From positions 1-64,000 of the forward strand of contig JAJPIW010000090.1 of the NCBI GenBank assembly GCA_021324575.1: DNA of 64,000 nucleotides, read 5' to 3'. The DNA is from Intrasporangiaceae bacterium. GTDB lineage: Bacteria > Actinomycetota > Actinomycetes > Actinomycetales > Dermatophilaceae. Under the pieces are notes generated by a model. It was not told the DNA's origin, did not search any database, and saw only the letters and a program-made list of their open reading frames with translations. Shown here in pieces: positions 30,804-39,437 of this stretch (positions are counted from its first letter, which is position 1; the number at the start of each line of letters is the position of its first letter). The position numbers and the translations under genes were made by a program.

Positions 30804-33059
30804 TCAGGCCGGGGTGATGGCGAACGCCTTGAGGTAGGTGCCCGCATCCAGCCAGTAGGCCCGCGTGTAGCCGTCGGTCGCCGTGGCGTCGACGCGGACG
30901 TTGTTGACGAAGGCGGCCCGGGTGCAGGTCGTGCCGGCGAACATGTCGCCGATCGGGACCGACTTGGTGTACTCGTTGCCGCCGGCCGCGACGAAGGCGT
31001 TGCTCGGCAGGAGGCCGAGCCCGAAGGCGGTGTCACCGACGGGCAGGTCCGCCGCGACCCGGATCGTGCCGTAGGAGACGTAGCCGAGGTTGTCCGGCTG
31101 CGCGGCGTGGAAGGCCAGGCGAGCGGACGAGTTCGGGCCGTACTCGAGGAAGCCGCACTCGCCGGCGAGCGCGCCGTCGACCTGGACGTCCTCGATGTCG
31201 GCGGTGCACGGCCGGTTGTCGACGGCGACGACGAGCCGCATGCCGACGACGTGACCACCGGCGTCGAGCAGGAGCCGGTCCTGGTCGGCAGGTGTCGTCC
31301 CGAAGATCTCCGTCGAGCTGACGTTCCCGACGAGCGGTCCGGGTTGGTCGACCTCGAAGGTGCGGACCCCCTCGGTCGTGAAGTCGACGCGGGTCATCGT
31401 CCCGGCGACGTTGCGGAACAGCTCGAGCTTGAGCTCGAACAGCCCGTGCGGTGCGTCCGGGTCGGGTCCGGTCGGCAGCGGCGGTACGGCGACCGTCGTC
31501 GTCTCGAAGTAGGCCGAGGCCTCGTCGATCCGGGTCGAGCGTCCGTGCCACTGCAGCCAGTCCGCGGGCGTCGGGGGCGTGATCGGGGTGAAGACGCCCG
31601 AGACGCTGGGGTCCGGACCGATCTGGACGATCTTCTGCTCCGAGGGCACCGCGTTGGTGTCGTAGTGCCGCGAGACGGCGGCGCTCATCTTCACCCAGTC
31701 GGCCTCCGAGGTGCTCCCGAACCGGCGGTAGGACCACGCGTAGTGGGTGATGCCGGCCGGCGTGAGCCCGTTCCCGAAGTCCACGCGCAGGTCGATCGTC
31801 GACGCGAAGACCGACTCGAGACCGGCATACGGAGCGCCGTAGAGCGAGTCCGCCCAGAGCTTCCCCTGGTGCGCCCCGTCGCTCGCGCGACCGATCTGGC
31901 CGACGCTCGTGAGGTCGCCGACGCCACGCAGCTTGACGGTGAGGCCGGTCTCCGGCGGGCGGTGGAAGCAGCCGCTGACCCGCGGGTCGGTGACCCGGAG
32001 GACGACGTCGGTGCCGCACGGGTAGTCCCACCAGGTCGTGCACGGCACGGACGGGCGGTAGACCCAGTCGACGAACCCGCCGACGTTGGCCTCGACCGCG
32101 AAGTACAGGTCCGGCTGGTCGCCGAGGTCGTTGACGAACATCCAGTGGCTGAACGCCCCGTCGTCGTCGGTGACCGCGGTCCCGATCTCCTGGGTGGTGA
32201 ACCAGCCCCAGATCCACGGGAAGAGACACAGGTTCGGGATGAGGAGGTCCAGGTTGGCCTTGAGCGTCGCGCGGACCGAGTCGACGGCGGGCGAGGTGAG
32301 GCCGGTGTGGACCGTGAGCGGGATGGCCGGCGCCGCGATCGCGGCGGACAGGTCCCGGGTCAGCGCAGCCGTCGGGGTCGCTGCTGCCGCCGCTGCCAGC
32401 GGCCGGACGGGTGCGATACCGATCGCACGCGTCACCGCTGCGTCAGCACCGGCTCCCATCGCGGGCATGACGTGGGTTGCGAGGCGCGGCAACGCGACTC
32501 GCTCCAGAAGGGGGCCGGGGTCGGGGATCGGCGGCACCGGCTGGCCGAGGGTCGCGACGAGCTCACGGCCCAGGCGGGTGATGTCGACGTCCGGGATCCG
32601 GTCGATGATCCAGGGCAGCCGGTCCACCTCGTAGATGTGGACCGTCGCCTCGCAGACCGGCAGGTTGAAGGTGAACGGGCCGATGTGCCACGGCTTGACC
32701 ACGTGCCCACGGACCTGGCAGAAGTGCCAGTGCCACGGGAACCAGCTCGGCCGCGGGACGACGACCGACAGCTTGCTGCCGAGTCGCCCGGTCACCGGGA
32801 AGGCGTTGGCCTTGGTGAGCGCCTCCAGGGTCGGCTCGGGAGCGGGCGCGCTGGGGTCGGGGGACGGTGGGAGCGCGCCGACGAGGACCTGGGCCACCTT
32901 GGCGGCCCCCTTGGTCTGCAGCTGGGCGACGCCGTCGACGACGTCGGCCTGTCCGATGAGCGTGCCCTTGTCATCGAAGGCGTATGCCGTCGTCGCGGGC
33001 AGCTCCTCGCCCTTGGCCGCCTGGGCCAGGGTGACGTTGAGCGTGATGCTCTGAGCCAT
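30804..33059 (-). CDS. unrecognised 751-residue multidomain protein next to the CHAT cassette
   Basis: ATG 33057-33059 starts MAQSITLNVTLAQAAKGEELP. There is no signal peptide. Residues 1-60 form a beta-rich unit; about 110-190 resemble a peptidase-regulatory beta domain (CQVRGHVVKPWHIGPFTF, then CEATVHIYEVDRLPWIIDRIP); about 300-390 hold another Ig-like unit (TAVTDDDGAFSHWMFV, then CTTWWDYPCGTDVVLRV); the rest is beta-rich. Trp and Cys are unusually common. No catalytic motif is visible. It faces the subtilase-CHAT cassette across a shared terminator, so it could be a target or effector, or unrelated cargo. Confidence 0.75.
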   Translation of the reverse strand: MAQSITLNVTLAQAAKGEELPATTAYAFDDKGTLIGQADVVDGVAQLQTKGAAKVAQVLVGALPPSPDPSAPAPEPTLEALTKANAFPVTGRLGSKLSVVVPRPSWFPWHWHFCQVRGHVVKPWHIGPFTFNLPVCEATVHIYEVDRLPWIIDRIPDVDITRLGRELVATLGQPVPPIPDPGPLLERVALPRLATHVMPAMGAGADAAVTRAIGIAPVRPLAAAAAATPTAALTRDLSAAIAAPAIPLTVHTGLTSPAVDSVRATLKANLDLLIPNLCLFPWIWGWFTTQEIGTAVTDDDGAFSHWMFVNDLGDQPDLYFAVEANVGGFVDWVYRPSVPCTTWWDYPCGTDVVLRVTDPRVSGCFHRPPETGLTVKLRGVGDLTSVGQIGRASDGAHQGKLWADSLYGAPYAGLESVFASTIDLRVDFGNGLTPAGITHYAWSYRRFGSTSEADWVKMSAAVSRHYDTNAVPSEQKIVQIGPDPSVSGVFTPITPPTPADWLQWHGRSTRIDEASAYFETTTVAVPPLPTGPDPDAPHGLFELKLELFRNVAGTMTRVDFTTEGVRTFEVDQPGPLVGNVSSTEIFGTTPADQDRLLLDAGGHVVGMRLVVAVDNRPCTADIEDVQVDGALAGECGFLEYGPNSSARLAFHAAQPDNLGYVSYGTIRVAADLPVGDTAFGLGLLPSNAFVAAGGNEYTKSVPIGDMFAGTTCTRAAFVNNVRVDATATDGYTRAYWLDAGTYLKAFAITPA

Positions 33060-33227
33060 GGTGATCTCTTTCCCTCACTGGTCGCGGGCCGCGCGGCACC
33101 GCGAGTGGTGCGACGAGTTCGCACCATCGCTGGGGAGGGCTCGATGTCCGTGCAGATACGTCGGGTCATCCGATCGGCCGATGAAACGGACTTGCCCGTA
33201 TGCCGGGCGCGGCCTCATCGTGGACCC

Positions 33228-33872
33228 GTGCTCTCCCTGTCGCGCCTGCTGACCTTCGCCCTGGCCGGGCTGGTCCTCATGCTCATCCCCGGGCCGAGCA
33301 TGCTCTTCACCATCGGGCGGGCGATCTCGGCGGGCCGGCGGGAAGCCCTGCTCACGGTGCTCGGCAACGGGCTCGGGTCGTTCACGCTGGCCTGCGCGAT
33401 CGCGTTCGGGCTGGGGCCGGTCATCGCCGCCTCGGCCCTGGCGTTCACCGTGCTCAAGCTGGTCGGCGCGGGCTATCTGGCCTTCCTCGGGTTCCAGGCG
33501 TTCCGCGAGCGGCGGTCCGTTGCGGCCGCGCTCATCGACGGTGGGCCGGGGGCGTCCGGGTCCTCCCTCAAGGCCCTGCGCACGGCATACGTCGTGGGTG
33601 TCACCAACCCCAAGACTCTCGTCTTCCTCGCCGCGCTGCTGCCGCAGTTCGTCGACCCGGCGCTCGGGCCGGTGTGGCGTCAGATCCTCGTACTCGCCAC
33701 CGTGCTCGTCTGCATCGGCTTCGTCACCGACTCCTCCATCGCGCTGGCGGCCGGGGCGGCGCGGGACTGGTTCGCCCGGTCACCGCGGCGGATGGAGCGG
33801 GTCGGCGGAACCGGTGGCGTGATGATGGTCGGACTCGGGGTCGCCCTCCTCTTCACCGGCCGCCCGGACTGA
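33228..33872 (+). CDS. LysE/RhtB-family amino acid exporter
   Basis: A 214-residue membrane protein starting at GTG 33228 (VLSLSRLLTFALAG). The family signature LMLIPGPSMLFTIGRAISAGRREALLTVLGNGLG lies at about residues 17-50 and KALRTAYVVGVTNPKTLVFLAALLPQFV at 118-145. Five to six membrane helices are visible. Substrate is unknown. A small GCCCG/CGGGC hairpin with a GTATGCC loop is just upstream at 33194. It ends in a hairpin at 33895-33954 shared with the convergent toxin gene. Confidence 0.88.
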   Translation: MLSLSRLLTFALAGLVLMLIPGPSMLFTIGRAISAGRREALLTVLGNGLGSFTLACAIAFGLGPVIAASALAFTVLKLVGAGYLAFLGFQAFRERRSVAAALIDGGPGASGSSLKALRTAYVVGVTNPKTLVFLAALLPQFVDPALGPVWRQILVLATVLVCIGFVTDSSIALAAGAARDWFARSPRRMERVGGTGGVMMVGLGVALLFTGRPD

Positions 33873-33894
33873 CGCCCTCCCGCTCGCGCCGCCC

Positions 33895-33954
33895 GACGAC
33901 AACTTCAATCGGCCCGGTGCGTGGCGTCTTCATGGTTGTCGCGAAGTTGTCGTC
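33895..33954. terminator. convergent terminator, 12-bp stem
   Basis: Arms GACGACAACTTC (33895-33906) and GAAGTTGTCGTC (33943-33954) are perfect complements with a 36-base loop that contains smaller internal pairing. It separates lysE-like and doc-like genes that point at each other. Confidence 0.7.
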
Positions 33955-33966
33955 CGCCGGTTTGGG

Positions 33967-34335
33967 TCAGCCGAGCCGCAGACGCGCCGCGATGTCTGCG
34001 ACATCGTCCAGCTCGCCCGACGCAACCGCCATCACGAGGTCGAACGCCTCGTCATGGGTCAGGTCTGGTCGCATGCCGTTCAGCTGGGCGAACGTCAGAG
34101 CGGCCACCCACGCCAACCGCTTGTTGCCATCGACCAAGGCGTGGTTCTTGGCGATCGAGTGGAGCATCGCCGCCGCCTTCAACGGAACCGTCTCGTAGGC
34201 GTCCGACCCGAACACGGTCGTCCGCGGCCTAACCGCGGCCGAGTCGAGCAACCCAGCGTCGCGGACCGGTCCGGCGCAGAGCAGGCGGGTCAGCGAGAGC
34301 AGGTCTTCGAGGTCGAGGTAGCGGATCTCCGCCAT
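33967..34335 (-). CDS. doc: Doc-type (death-on-curing) toxin, Fic fold
   Basis: A 122-residue protein from ATG 34333-34335 (MAEIRYLDLEDLL). The Fic/Doc core HSIAKNHALVDGNKRLAWVAA has the catalytic His and the GNKR phosphate loop; Doc enzymes phosphorylate EF-Tu rather than AMPylating. The N-terminal LLSLTRLLCAGPVRDAGLLDSAAVRPRTTVFG is typical of the family. It starts one base into the stop codon of the antitoxin gene, the usual order for phd/doc-like modules. Confidence 0.9.
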   Translation of the reverse strand: MAEIRYLDLEDLLSLTRLLCAGPVRDAGLLDSAAVRPRTTVFGSDAYETVPLKAAAMLHSIAKNHALVDGNKRLAWVAALTFAQLNGMRPDLTHDEAFDLVMAVASGELDDVADIAARLRLG

Positions 34336-34535
34336 CACACGGACCCGAGTCGGTCGAGCACGTCGCCCCACTGCTCGATCAACTCGGTGGCGATGGCGTC
34401 GACCTGGGCTCGGTGTCCCTGGCGCTCGTAGCGCTCGAGGACGGCTCGCCGGACGACTTCCTGCTTGGACAGCCCCTCGGCCTCGGCGAGTGCGGTGAGC
34501 GCCTCGTCGAGCTGTGGGTCGGTGCGCAGGGTCAT
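34335..34535 (-). CDS. ribbon-helix-helix antitoxin for the Doc toxin
   Basis: A 66-residue protein from ATG 34533-34535 (MTLRTDPQLDEALTALAEAEG). The first 45 residues (then LSKQEVVRRAVLERYERQG) form a CopG/ribbon-helix-helix DNA-binding unit; the remaining tail, AQVDAIATELIEQWGDVLDRLG, would wrap the toxin. It should neutralise Doc and repress the operon. A TGGTATCAA-type inverted sequence near 34550-34566 (ATGGTACCGGTTTGATACCA) may be the operator. Confidence 0.82.
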   Translation of the reverse strand: MTLRTDPQLDEALTALAEAEGLSKQEVVRRAVLERYERQGHRAQVDAIATELIEQWGDVLDRLGSV

Positions 34536-34588
34536 GGCCACTCCTTGATGGTACCGGTTTGATACCAACCGCGCACTGGCCTTCTGAC

Positions 34589-34665
34589 CAACCCCGCACG
34601 TGCGCGCTTATTCAGGTCAAGTTGGCCATCCGACCTGAACAACCCCGCACGTGCGAGGTGGGGAG
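34589..34665. repeat. REP/MITE-like palindromic repeat, family D copy 1
   Basis: An approximately 75-bp unit with CCCGCACGTGCG at both ends and pairing inner arms TTCAGGTCA and TGACCTGAA-like sequence. A second copy, in inverted orientation by best match, lies at 36051-36125 beyond serS, so the two bracket the serS gene. Confidence 0.85.
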
Positions 34666-34701
34666 GGGGCAGGTCCGGGGGGCCTAGATAAACTCCAGCG
34701 C

Positions 34702-35973
34702 GTGATCGACATCAAGCTGCTCCGCGAGGACCCCGACACCGTCCGCGCCAGCCAACGGGCCCGCGGTGAGGACGCCGGGATCGTCGACCAGATCCTCGCC
34801 GCCGAGGAGCAGCGCCGGTCCAGCCTCACGGCATACGAGCAGCTGCGGGCCGAGCAGAAGTCGATCGGCAAGGACGTCGCCCGCGCCCAGGGTGAGGAGA
34901 AGCAGGCGCTCCTCGCCCGGACCAAGGACCTCTCGGCCCGGGTCAAGGAGCTCGACGCGAGCGCGACGGCCGCCCAGCAGGAGTTCGACACCCTCCTCAA
35001 GCGGGTCGGCAACATCATCGAGCCGGGCGTCCCGAGCGGTGGCGAGGACGACTACGCGGTTCGCGAGATCATCGGTACGCCAAGGGACTTCGCCGCCGAG
35101 GGCTTCGAGCCCAAGGACCACCTCGACCTCGCCGAGGGCCTCGATGCGCTCGACATGGCGCGCGGCGCCAAGGTCGCCGGGTCGCGGTTCTACTTCCTCA
35201 AGGGCGTCGGCGCACGCCTGGAGATGGCCCTCTTCAACGTCGCCATGCAGCAGGCCGTCGCGGCCGGGTTCGTCCCGATGATCACCCCCACGCTCGTGAC
35301 CCCGCAGGTCATGGCCGGTGCCGGGTTCCTCGACGCGCACGCCGACGAGGTCTACCGGCTCGAGGCCGACGACCTCTACCTCACCGGCACCTCCGAGGTC
35401 GCCCTCGCCGGCTACCACGCCGAGGAGATCATCGACCTCTCGAACGGCCCGATCCGGTATGCCGGGTCGTCGACCTGCTACCGCCGCGAGGCCGGGTCCT
35501 ATGGCAAGGACACCCGCGGCATCATCCGGGTGCACCAGTTCAACAAGATCGAGATGTTCGTCTACTGCGACCCCGCCGATGCCGCGGCCGAGCACGAGCG
35601 GCTGCTCGGCTGGGAGCAGCAGATGCTGGCCAACATCGAGGTCCCCTACCGGATCATCGACACCGCGGCCGGTGACCTCGGCGGGCCGGCGGCGCGCAAG
35701 TACGACTGCGAGGCGTGGGTCCCGACCCAGGGCCGCTACCGCGAGCTCACGTCGACGTCGAACTGCACGACGTTCCAGGCCCGCCGGCTCGGCACCCGGT
35801 TCCGCGACGCCGACGGCCGGACCCAGGTCGCGGCCACCCTCAACGGAACGCTCGCGACGACCCGCTGGCTGGTCGCCATCCTGGAGAACCACCAGCAGCC
35901 CGACGGCTCGGTCGTCGTGCCCGAGGCGCTGCGCCCGTTCCTCGGCCTCGACGTCCTCACCCCCACCCGCTGA
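34702..35973 (+). CDS. serS: seryl-tRNA synthetase
   Basis: A 423-residue class II synthetase from GTG 34702 ([22 protein letters not shown]). The N-terminal coiled-coil arm covers about 30-100 ([20 protein letters not shown]). Motif 2 is [28 protein letters not shown]-type sequence at about 260-285, and motif 3 is [15 protein letters not shown] near 395. The conserved LTGTSEVAL is present. Length is normal. It is flanked by inverted family-D repeats, and a 27-bp duplication straddles its stop codon (CACCCGCTGA at 35964 and 35991). Confidence 0.95.
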   Translation: MIDIKLLREDPDTVRASQRARGEDAGIVDQILAAEEQRRSSLTAYEQLRAEQKSIGKDVARAQGEEKQALLARTKDLSARVKELDASATAAQQEFDTLLKRVGNIIEPGVPSGGEDDYAVREIIGTPRDFAAEGFEPKDHLDLAEGLDALDMARGAKVAGSRFYFLKGVGARLEMALFNVAMQQAVAAGFVPMITPTLVTPQVMAGAGFLDAHADEVYRLEADDLYLTGTSEVALAGYHAEEIIDLSNGPIRYAGSSTCYRREAGSYGKDTRGIIRVHQFNKIEMFVYCDPADAAAEHERLLGWEQQMLANIEVPYRIIDTAAGDLGGPAARKYDCEAWVPTQGRYRELTSTSNCTTFQARRLGTRFRDADGRTQVAATLNGTLATTRWLVAILENHQQPDGSVVVPEALRPFLGLDVLTPTR

Positions 35974-36277
35974 CCCCACGCGCTCCTCCCCACCCGCTGA
36001 CCCCACCCGCTCCCCCGCGTCCGCCCAAGCTCGCGACCTCGGCGCCCTCCGAACCTCGCACGTGCGGGCTTGTTCAGCCCGGTGGGCCAGCTTGACCTGA
36101 ACAACCCCGCACGTGCGGGGTGGGTGAGAGGGCCGACCGGGCGCGGGGAGGTCGACGGGGAGGTGGGCAGTCAGGCTGGACCGGGTGAGGTCGGTCACAG
36201 TCTGGGCGGATCGGGCATCTCTTCGGCGGTCTGGGGCGTCGTGAAGGGAGTACGCGTACCTCCGACTCCCCTGACGA
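35974..36277. other. 304-bp intergenic region with repeats, no gene
   Basis: The first 40 bp continue a 27-bp duplication around the serS stop. Family-D palindromic repeat copy 2 follows at 36051-36125. The rest (36126-36277) is G-rich, then includes GGGAGTACGCGTACCTCC at 36247-36262 or so, an inverted repeat that could be an operator for the next gene. I see no coding sequence with family similarity. Confidence 0.6.
36051..36125. repeat. REP/MITE-like palindromic repeat, family D copy 2
   Basis: The unit begins with CCTCGCACGTGCGGG and ends with CCCGCACGTGCGGGG; inside are GTTCAG and TTGACCTGAAC. Its best match to the copy at 34589 is in reverse complement. It may also act as serS terminator. 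Confidence 0.85.
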
Positions 36278-37075
36278 ATGCCATACATCACCTCACCCCA
36301 GACGTCCTTGCCCTCCTCTCGCACCCCTGACTCCGCCGGTCGCACCGACCCTGGAGTCGCCGACCAGGTCCACCCGACCGAGACGGTCGACACCCGGCCG
36401 ACACGCACTCGGTTTCTCGGGCTCTCCCTGACCCAGGTGTTCGGCGGCTCGCTCGCCGCCACCACGGCCGCCTTCCTCGGCGCCAAGCTGGGCCTGGCCG
36501 GAACCCTCGTCGGCGCCGCCACCGCCAGCGTCGTCTCGGCGATCGTCAGCGCGGCCTACGCGCACTCGGTCGACCGGACCCGCAACTTCCTGCGCGCCAC
36601 CCACGTCGTCACGACGACCACCCGCAGCACCGAGACCCTCGACCCCGTGACAGCGGTCGACGAACGGCCAGTCGCACCGGCTCCGACACCGACTCCGACC
36701 CGTACCCAGCCGCGCACGCTCCGCCTCGACCTGCGCCGCGTCGGCCTGGCGACCCTTTCGGTGTTCGCCGCGACCGCCTTCGCCGTCACCGGCTACGAGT
36801 TCGCGTCCGGTCACTCCCTCGACGGCAAGACGGGGACGACGGTGTCCCAGGTGGTCTCGGGCGGCGGTGCCAAGGCCGCCACGACGCCGAGCCCGAAGGC
36901 GACGACACCGGCCCCCACGGCGACGGCGACGGTCACCGTGACCGCCACCCAGAGCCCCACCTCGTCGACGACCAGCCAGACCCAGTCGCCCTCGTCGTCC
37001 ACCACCAGCACGCCCCCGCCGACCGCGACCGGCTCGGCGAGTCCCAGCCCGGCCGCCACGTCCCCGATCCCCTGA
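36278..37075 (+). CDS. membrane protein with Ser/Thr/Pro-rich exported tail
   Basis: A 265-residue protein. A glycine-rich amphipathic segment SLAATTAAFLGAKLGLAGTLVGAATASVVSAIVSAAY at about 50-90 may be a paired membrane segment. A clear helix at about 155-172 (VGLATLSVFAATAFAVTGYEF) follows. After it come 90 residues almost entirely Ser, Thr, Pro and Ala, likely exported and glycosylated. Similar proteins of unknown function are widespread in actinobacteria. Function is not known. Confidence 0.7.
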   Translation: MPYITSPQTSLPSSRTPDSAGRTDPGVADQVHPTETVDTRPTRTRFLGLSLTQVFGGSLAATTAAFLGAKLGLAGTLVGAATASVVSAIVSAAYAHSVDRTRNFLRATHVVTTTTRSTETLDPVTAVDERPVAPAPTPTPTRTQPRTLRLDLRRVGLATLSVFAATAFAVTGYEFASGHSLDGKTGTTVSQVVSGGGAKAATTPSPKATTPAPTATATVTVTATQSPTSSTTSQTQSPSSSTTSTPPPTATGSASPSPAATSPIP

Positions 37076-37117
37076 TCCGGCCGCAGGGGGAGGCGGGTCC
37101 CCCTCGCGCCGGATCAC

Positions 37118-37153
37118 GGCATACGGGCTGATCTCTACGCTGGACCGTATGCC
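37118..37153. promoter_or_regulatory. inverted GTATGCC repeat overlapping the histidine kinase start codon
   Basis: GGCATACGG (37118-37126) and CCGTATGCC (37145-37153) are perfect complements 18 bases apart; the ATG of the downstream gene (37149-37151) lies inside the second arm. A hairpin in mRNA would bury the start codon and could limit translation. Confidence 0.65.
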
Positions 37154-38594
37154 GCCCGCTCGCCTGACTCCGGCCGCCCGCGTGGGCGGGTTCTTCGCGG
37201 TCGACGACGACTGGGAACGGCCGCGGCCGACGATCGGCCGCGCCGACGCCCTGCTCGCGGCAGGCATGGAGGGCTTCGGGCTGCTGACCTTCGAGCTGTC
37301 GCGGTCGTCGGGCGGCGTCGTCGGCGTCCACGCGCCGTTGCTCGTGCAGTACCTCGTGGTCTCCAGTGGGGCCTTCGTCCTCGTCGCCCGGCGCCGGTTC
37401 CCGCTCTCGGTCGCGGTCTTCGCCGCCCTGCACATGTTCGTCGTCGGTGTGACGATGCCGAGCGTCATGGGTCAGGTCGCGCTCCAGGGGTCCTACTTCG
37501 TCGCGTTCTTCGGGGCCATGGCGTGGGCGGGGAGCCGTCGTCGGGCGCTGGCCGTCATGGGTGCGATCACGCTGTTCATGATGTTGTGGATCACCTGGCA
37601 GTTCGCCGTCGGCAACGCGATCCAGCAGTACCTCGACGACACCGTGAGCCAGCAGTCCACCGGGATCTTTCCAGCCATCCCGTCCGCGGTGATCATCACC
37701 TTCCTCATCAACATCGTCTACTTCGTCGGGGCCATCGTCGGGGGCCAGATGTCGTGGCTCGGCGCCCGGCGGCGCGCGGCCCTGGTCGAGCAGGCCGCCA
37801 CGATCGCCGCGCAGTCCGAGTCGTTGCGGCGCAAGGCCGTCGTCGAGGAGCGGCTGCGGATCGCCCGCGAGCTGCACGACGTCGTGGCGCACCACGTGTC
37901 GGTCATCGGCATCCAGGCCGCCGCGGCCCGCCGGGTCCTCGACCGCGACCCGGTGGCCGCCAAGGGCGCCCTCGGCGAGATCGAGGGGTCCAGCCGTGAC
38001 GCCGTGACCCAGATGCGTGGGCTCCTCGGCACCCTCCGCGCCATCGACGACGTGTCCGACGTCGGCACCGCCACAGGTGCCGAGGCGAGCGCGGTGGCCG
38101 CGACACGCCACCGCTCCCCGGAGCCTGGCCTGGATGCCCTCCCGGAGCTGGTCGCCCTTCACCACGTCGGCGCGGTCAGTACGGCATACGACCTCGTCCA
38201 GGACCCCTCTGGCGCTGCCGAGCAGTTGCCGGCGGCCATCGGCCTCTCCCTCTACCGGACCGTGCAGGAGGCCCTGGCCAACGTCTCCCGCCACTCGACC
38301 GCGACCGAGGTCCGGGTCGTGGCGCGCATCGTGGAGCGCCAGGTCGGTGGCTACGCCGAGGTGGAGATCCTCGACAACGGCCGTCCCCGGCCGGGCACGT
38401 CCGGCTCGGGCCTGGGCCAGCTCGGGATCCGCGAACGCGTCGCCTCGCACCGGGGACAGGCCGAGATCGGCCCGCGGCCGGCGGGCGGCTACCGGGTCCG
38501 GGTGCGCCTGCCCCTCGGAGACCGGTCTGCGGTCGTGCCGACCGACGCGCCCACGGATGCTGCAGACCTCGCCGACGTCGGGCGTATGCCGTGA
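37149..38594 (+). CDS. NarL-family sensor histidine kinase
   Basis: A 481-residue kinase with five or six membrane segments between about 40 and 210. The HisKA_3 dimerisation domain has the phospho-acceptor motif RIARELHDVVAHHVSVIGIQ near residue 240. The ATPase domain has YRTVQEALANVSRHS (N box) and GSGLGQLGIRERV (G box). ATG 37149 is within an inverted repeat. Its stop overlaps the response-regulator start (GTGA), and an ABC exporter follows, so the pair probably controls that exporter in response to an envelope stress or a drug. Confidence 0.9.
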   Translation: MPPARLTPAARVGGFFAVDDDWERPRPTIGRADALLAAGMEGFGLLTFELSRSSGGVVGVHAPLLVQYLVVSSGAFVLVARRRFPLSVAVFAALHMFVVGVTMPSVMGQVALQGSYFVAFFGAMAWAGSRRRALAVMGAITLFMMLWITWQFAVGNAIQQYLDDTVSQQSTGIFPAIPSAVIITFLINIVYFVGAIVGGQMSWLGARRRAALVEQAATIAAQSESLRRKAVVEERLRIARELHDVVAHHVSVIGIQAAAARRVLDRDPVAAKGALGEIEGSSRDAVTQMRGLLGTLRAIDDVSDVGTATGAEASAVAATRHRSPEPGLDALPELVALHHVGAVSTAYDLVQDPSGAAEQLPAAIGLSLYRTVQEALANVSRHSTATEVRVVARIVERQVGGYAEVEILDNGRPRPGTSGSGLGQLGIRERVASHRGQAEIGPRPAGGYRVRVRLPLGDRSAVVPTDAPTDAADLADVGRMP

Positions 38595-39313
38595 GCCCAC
38601 CCATCCGCGTCCTCCTCGTCGACGACCAGCGGCTCGTCCGCTCCGGGTTCGCCCTCATCCTGTCGGCCGAGGACGACATCGAGGTCGTCGGTGAAGCGGC
38701 CAACGGGCAGGAGGCGGTCATCGCGGCCGTCGAGCAGCGACCCGATGTCATCCTCATGGACGTCCAGATGCCCGTCATGGACGGCATCGCAGCCACTCGC
38801 GAGGTGGTGCGGGCTGACGCGGGAAGGGTCATCATCCTCACGACGTTCGACCGCGACGACTACCTGTTCGCCGCACTCGAGGCCGGGGCGAGCGGGTTCC
38901 TCCTCAAGAACGCCGACCCCGACCATCTCGTCGACGGGATCCGGGCGGTCGCCGAGGGGCACGCGCTCCTGTCGCCCGAGGTGACCCGCCGGGTGATCGA
39001 ACAGATGACGTCGCGATCTGACCCAATTGTTCCGGGAGTCACGGGGGGTTCGTCACTACCGGAACAATTGGGTCAGGCCGTCACGGCGCGGGAACGGGAC
39101 AAGCGGCTCGCCCGGCTCACCGACCGCGAGCGCGAGGTTCTCTGCCTCGTCGCCCAGGGCCTGTCCAACGCCGAGATTGCGGGCACCCTGTTCCTCGGCG
39201 AGGCCACCGTGAAGACACACGTCTCCAGCTGCCTGGCCAAGCTGCACCTGCGCGACCGCGTCCAGGCCGTGGTGTTCGCCTACGAGGCCGGGGTCATCCA
39301 CCCGGCCCAGTGA
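38591..39313 (+). CDS. LuxR/NarL response regulator with an in-frame repeat insertion
   Basis: A 240-residue protein from GTG 38591. The receiver has the phospho-acceptor Asp in VILMDVQMPVMDG (about residue 56), with TTFD and FLLKNAD completing it. The C-terminal GerE domain is LTDREREVLCLVAQGLSNAEIAGTLFLGEATVKTHVSSCLAKL-type sequence at about 178-220. Between them, about residues 139-170, the linker is encoded by two facing copies of the family-A repeat (39009-39085), giving about 25 extra residues (from SDPIVPG to LGQAV). Most relatives of the family have a shorter linker. Confidence 0.92.
   Translation: MSPPIRVLLVDDQRLVRSGFALILSAEDDIEVVGEAANGQEAVIAAVEQRPDVILMDVQMPVMDGIAATREVVRADAGRVIILTTFDRDDYLFAALEAGASGFLLKNADPDHLVDGIRAVAEGHALLSPEVTRRVIEQMTSRSDPIVPGVTGGSSLPEQLGQAVTARERDKRLARLTDREREVLCLVAQGLSNAEIAGTLFLGEATVKTHVSSCLAKLHLRDRVQAVVFAYEAGVIHPAQ
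39009..39085. repeat. REP-like element, family A copies 4 and 5, inverted, inside a CDS
   Basis: Copy 4 (39009-39043) and copy 5 (39050-39085) face each other around a 7-base spacer. Each has TGACCCAATTGTTCCGG or its complement with GTCAC arms. They make a long hairpin in the middle of the response-regulator gene and keep the reading frame. Confidence 0.88.
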
Positions 39314-39437
39314 GGCGCGCCCGCCGGTACACGGCACCTCCGTCACGAGGGGGAGCCGCCGAGTCAGTCCGGCGGGTGATCCGGTATGCCGGATGCCTCC
39401 CTAGCGTGGAACAAACACCACACGAAGGGGAGAGCCA

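Noticed and set aside
31107-33227. Long plus-strand frame upstream of the LysE-like gene that would make a 921-residue fusion
   Set aside because: It is antisense to the 30804-33059 gene and has no recognisable domain; LysE similarity begins only at GTG 33228.
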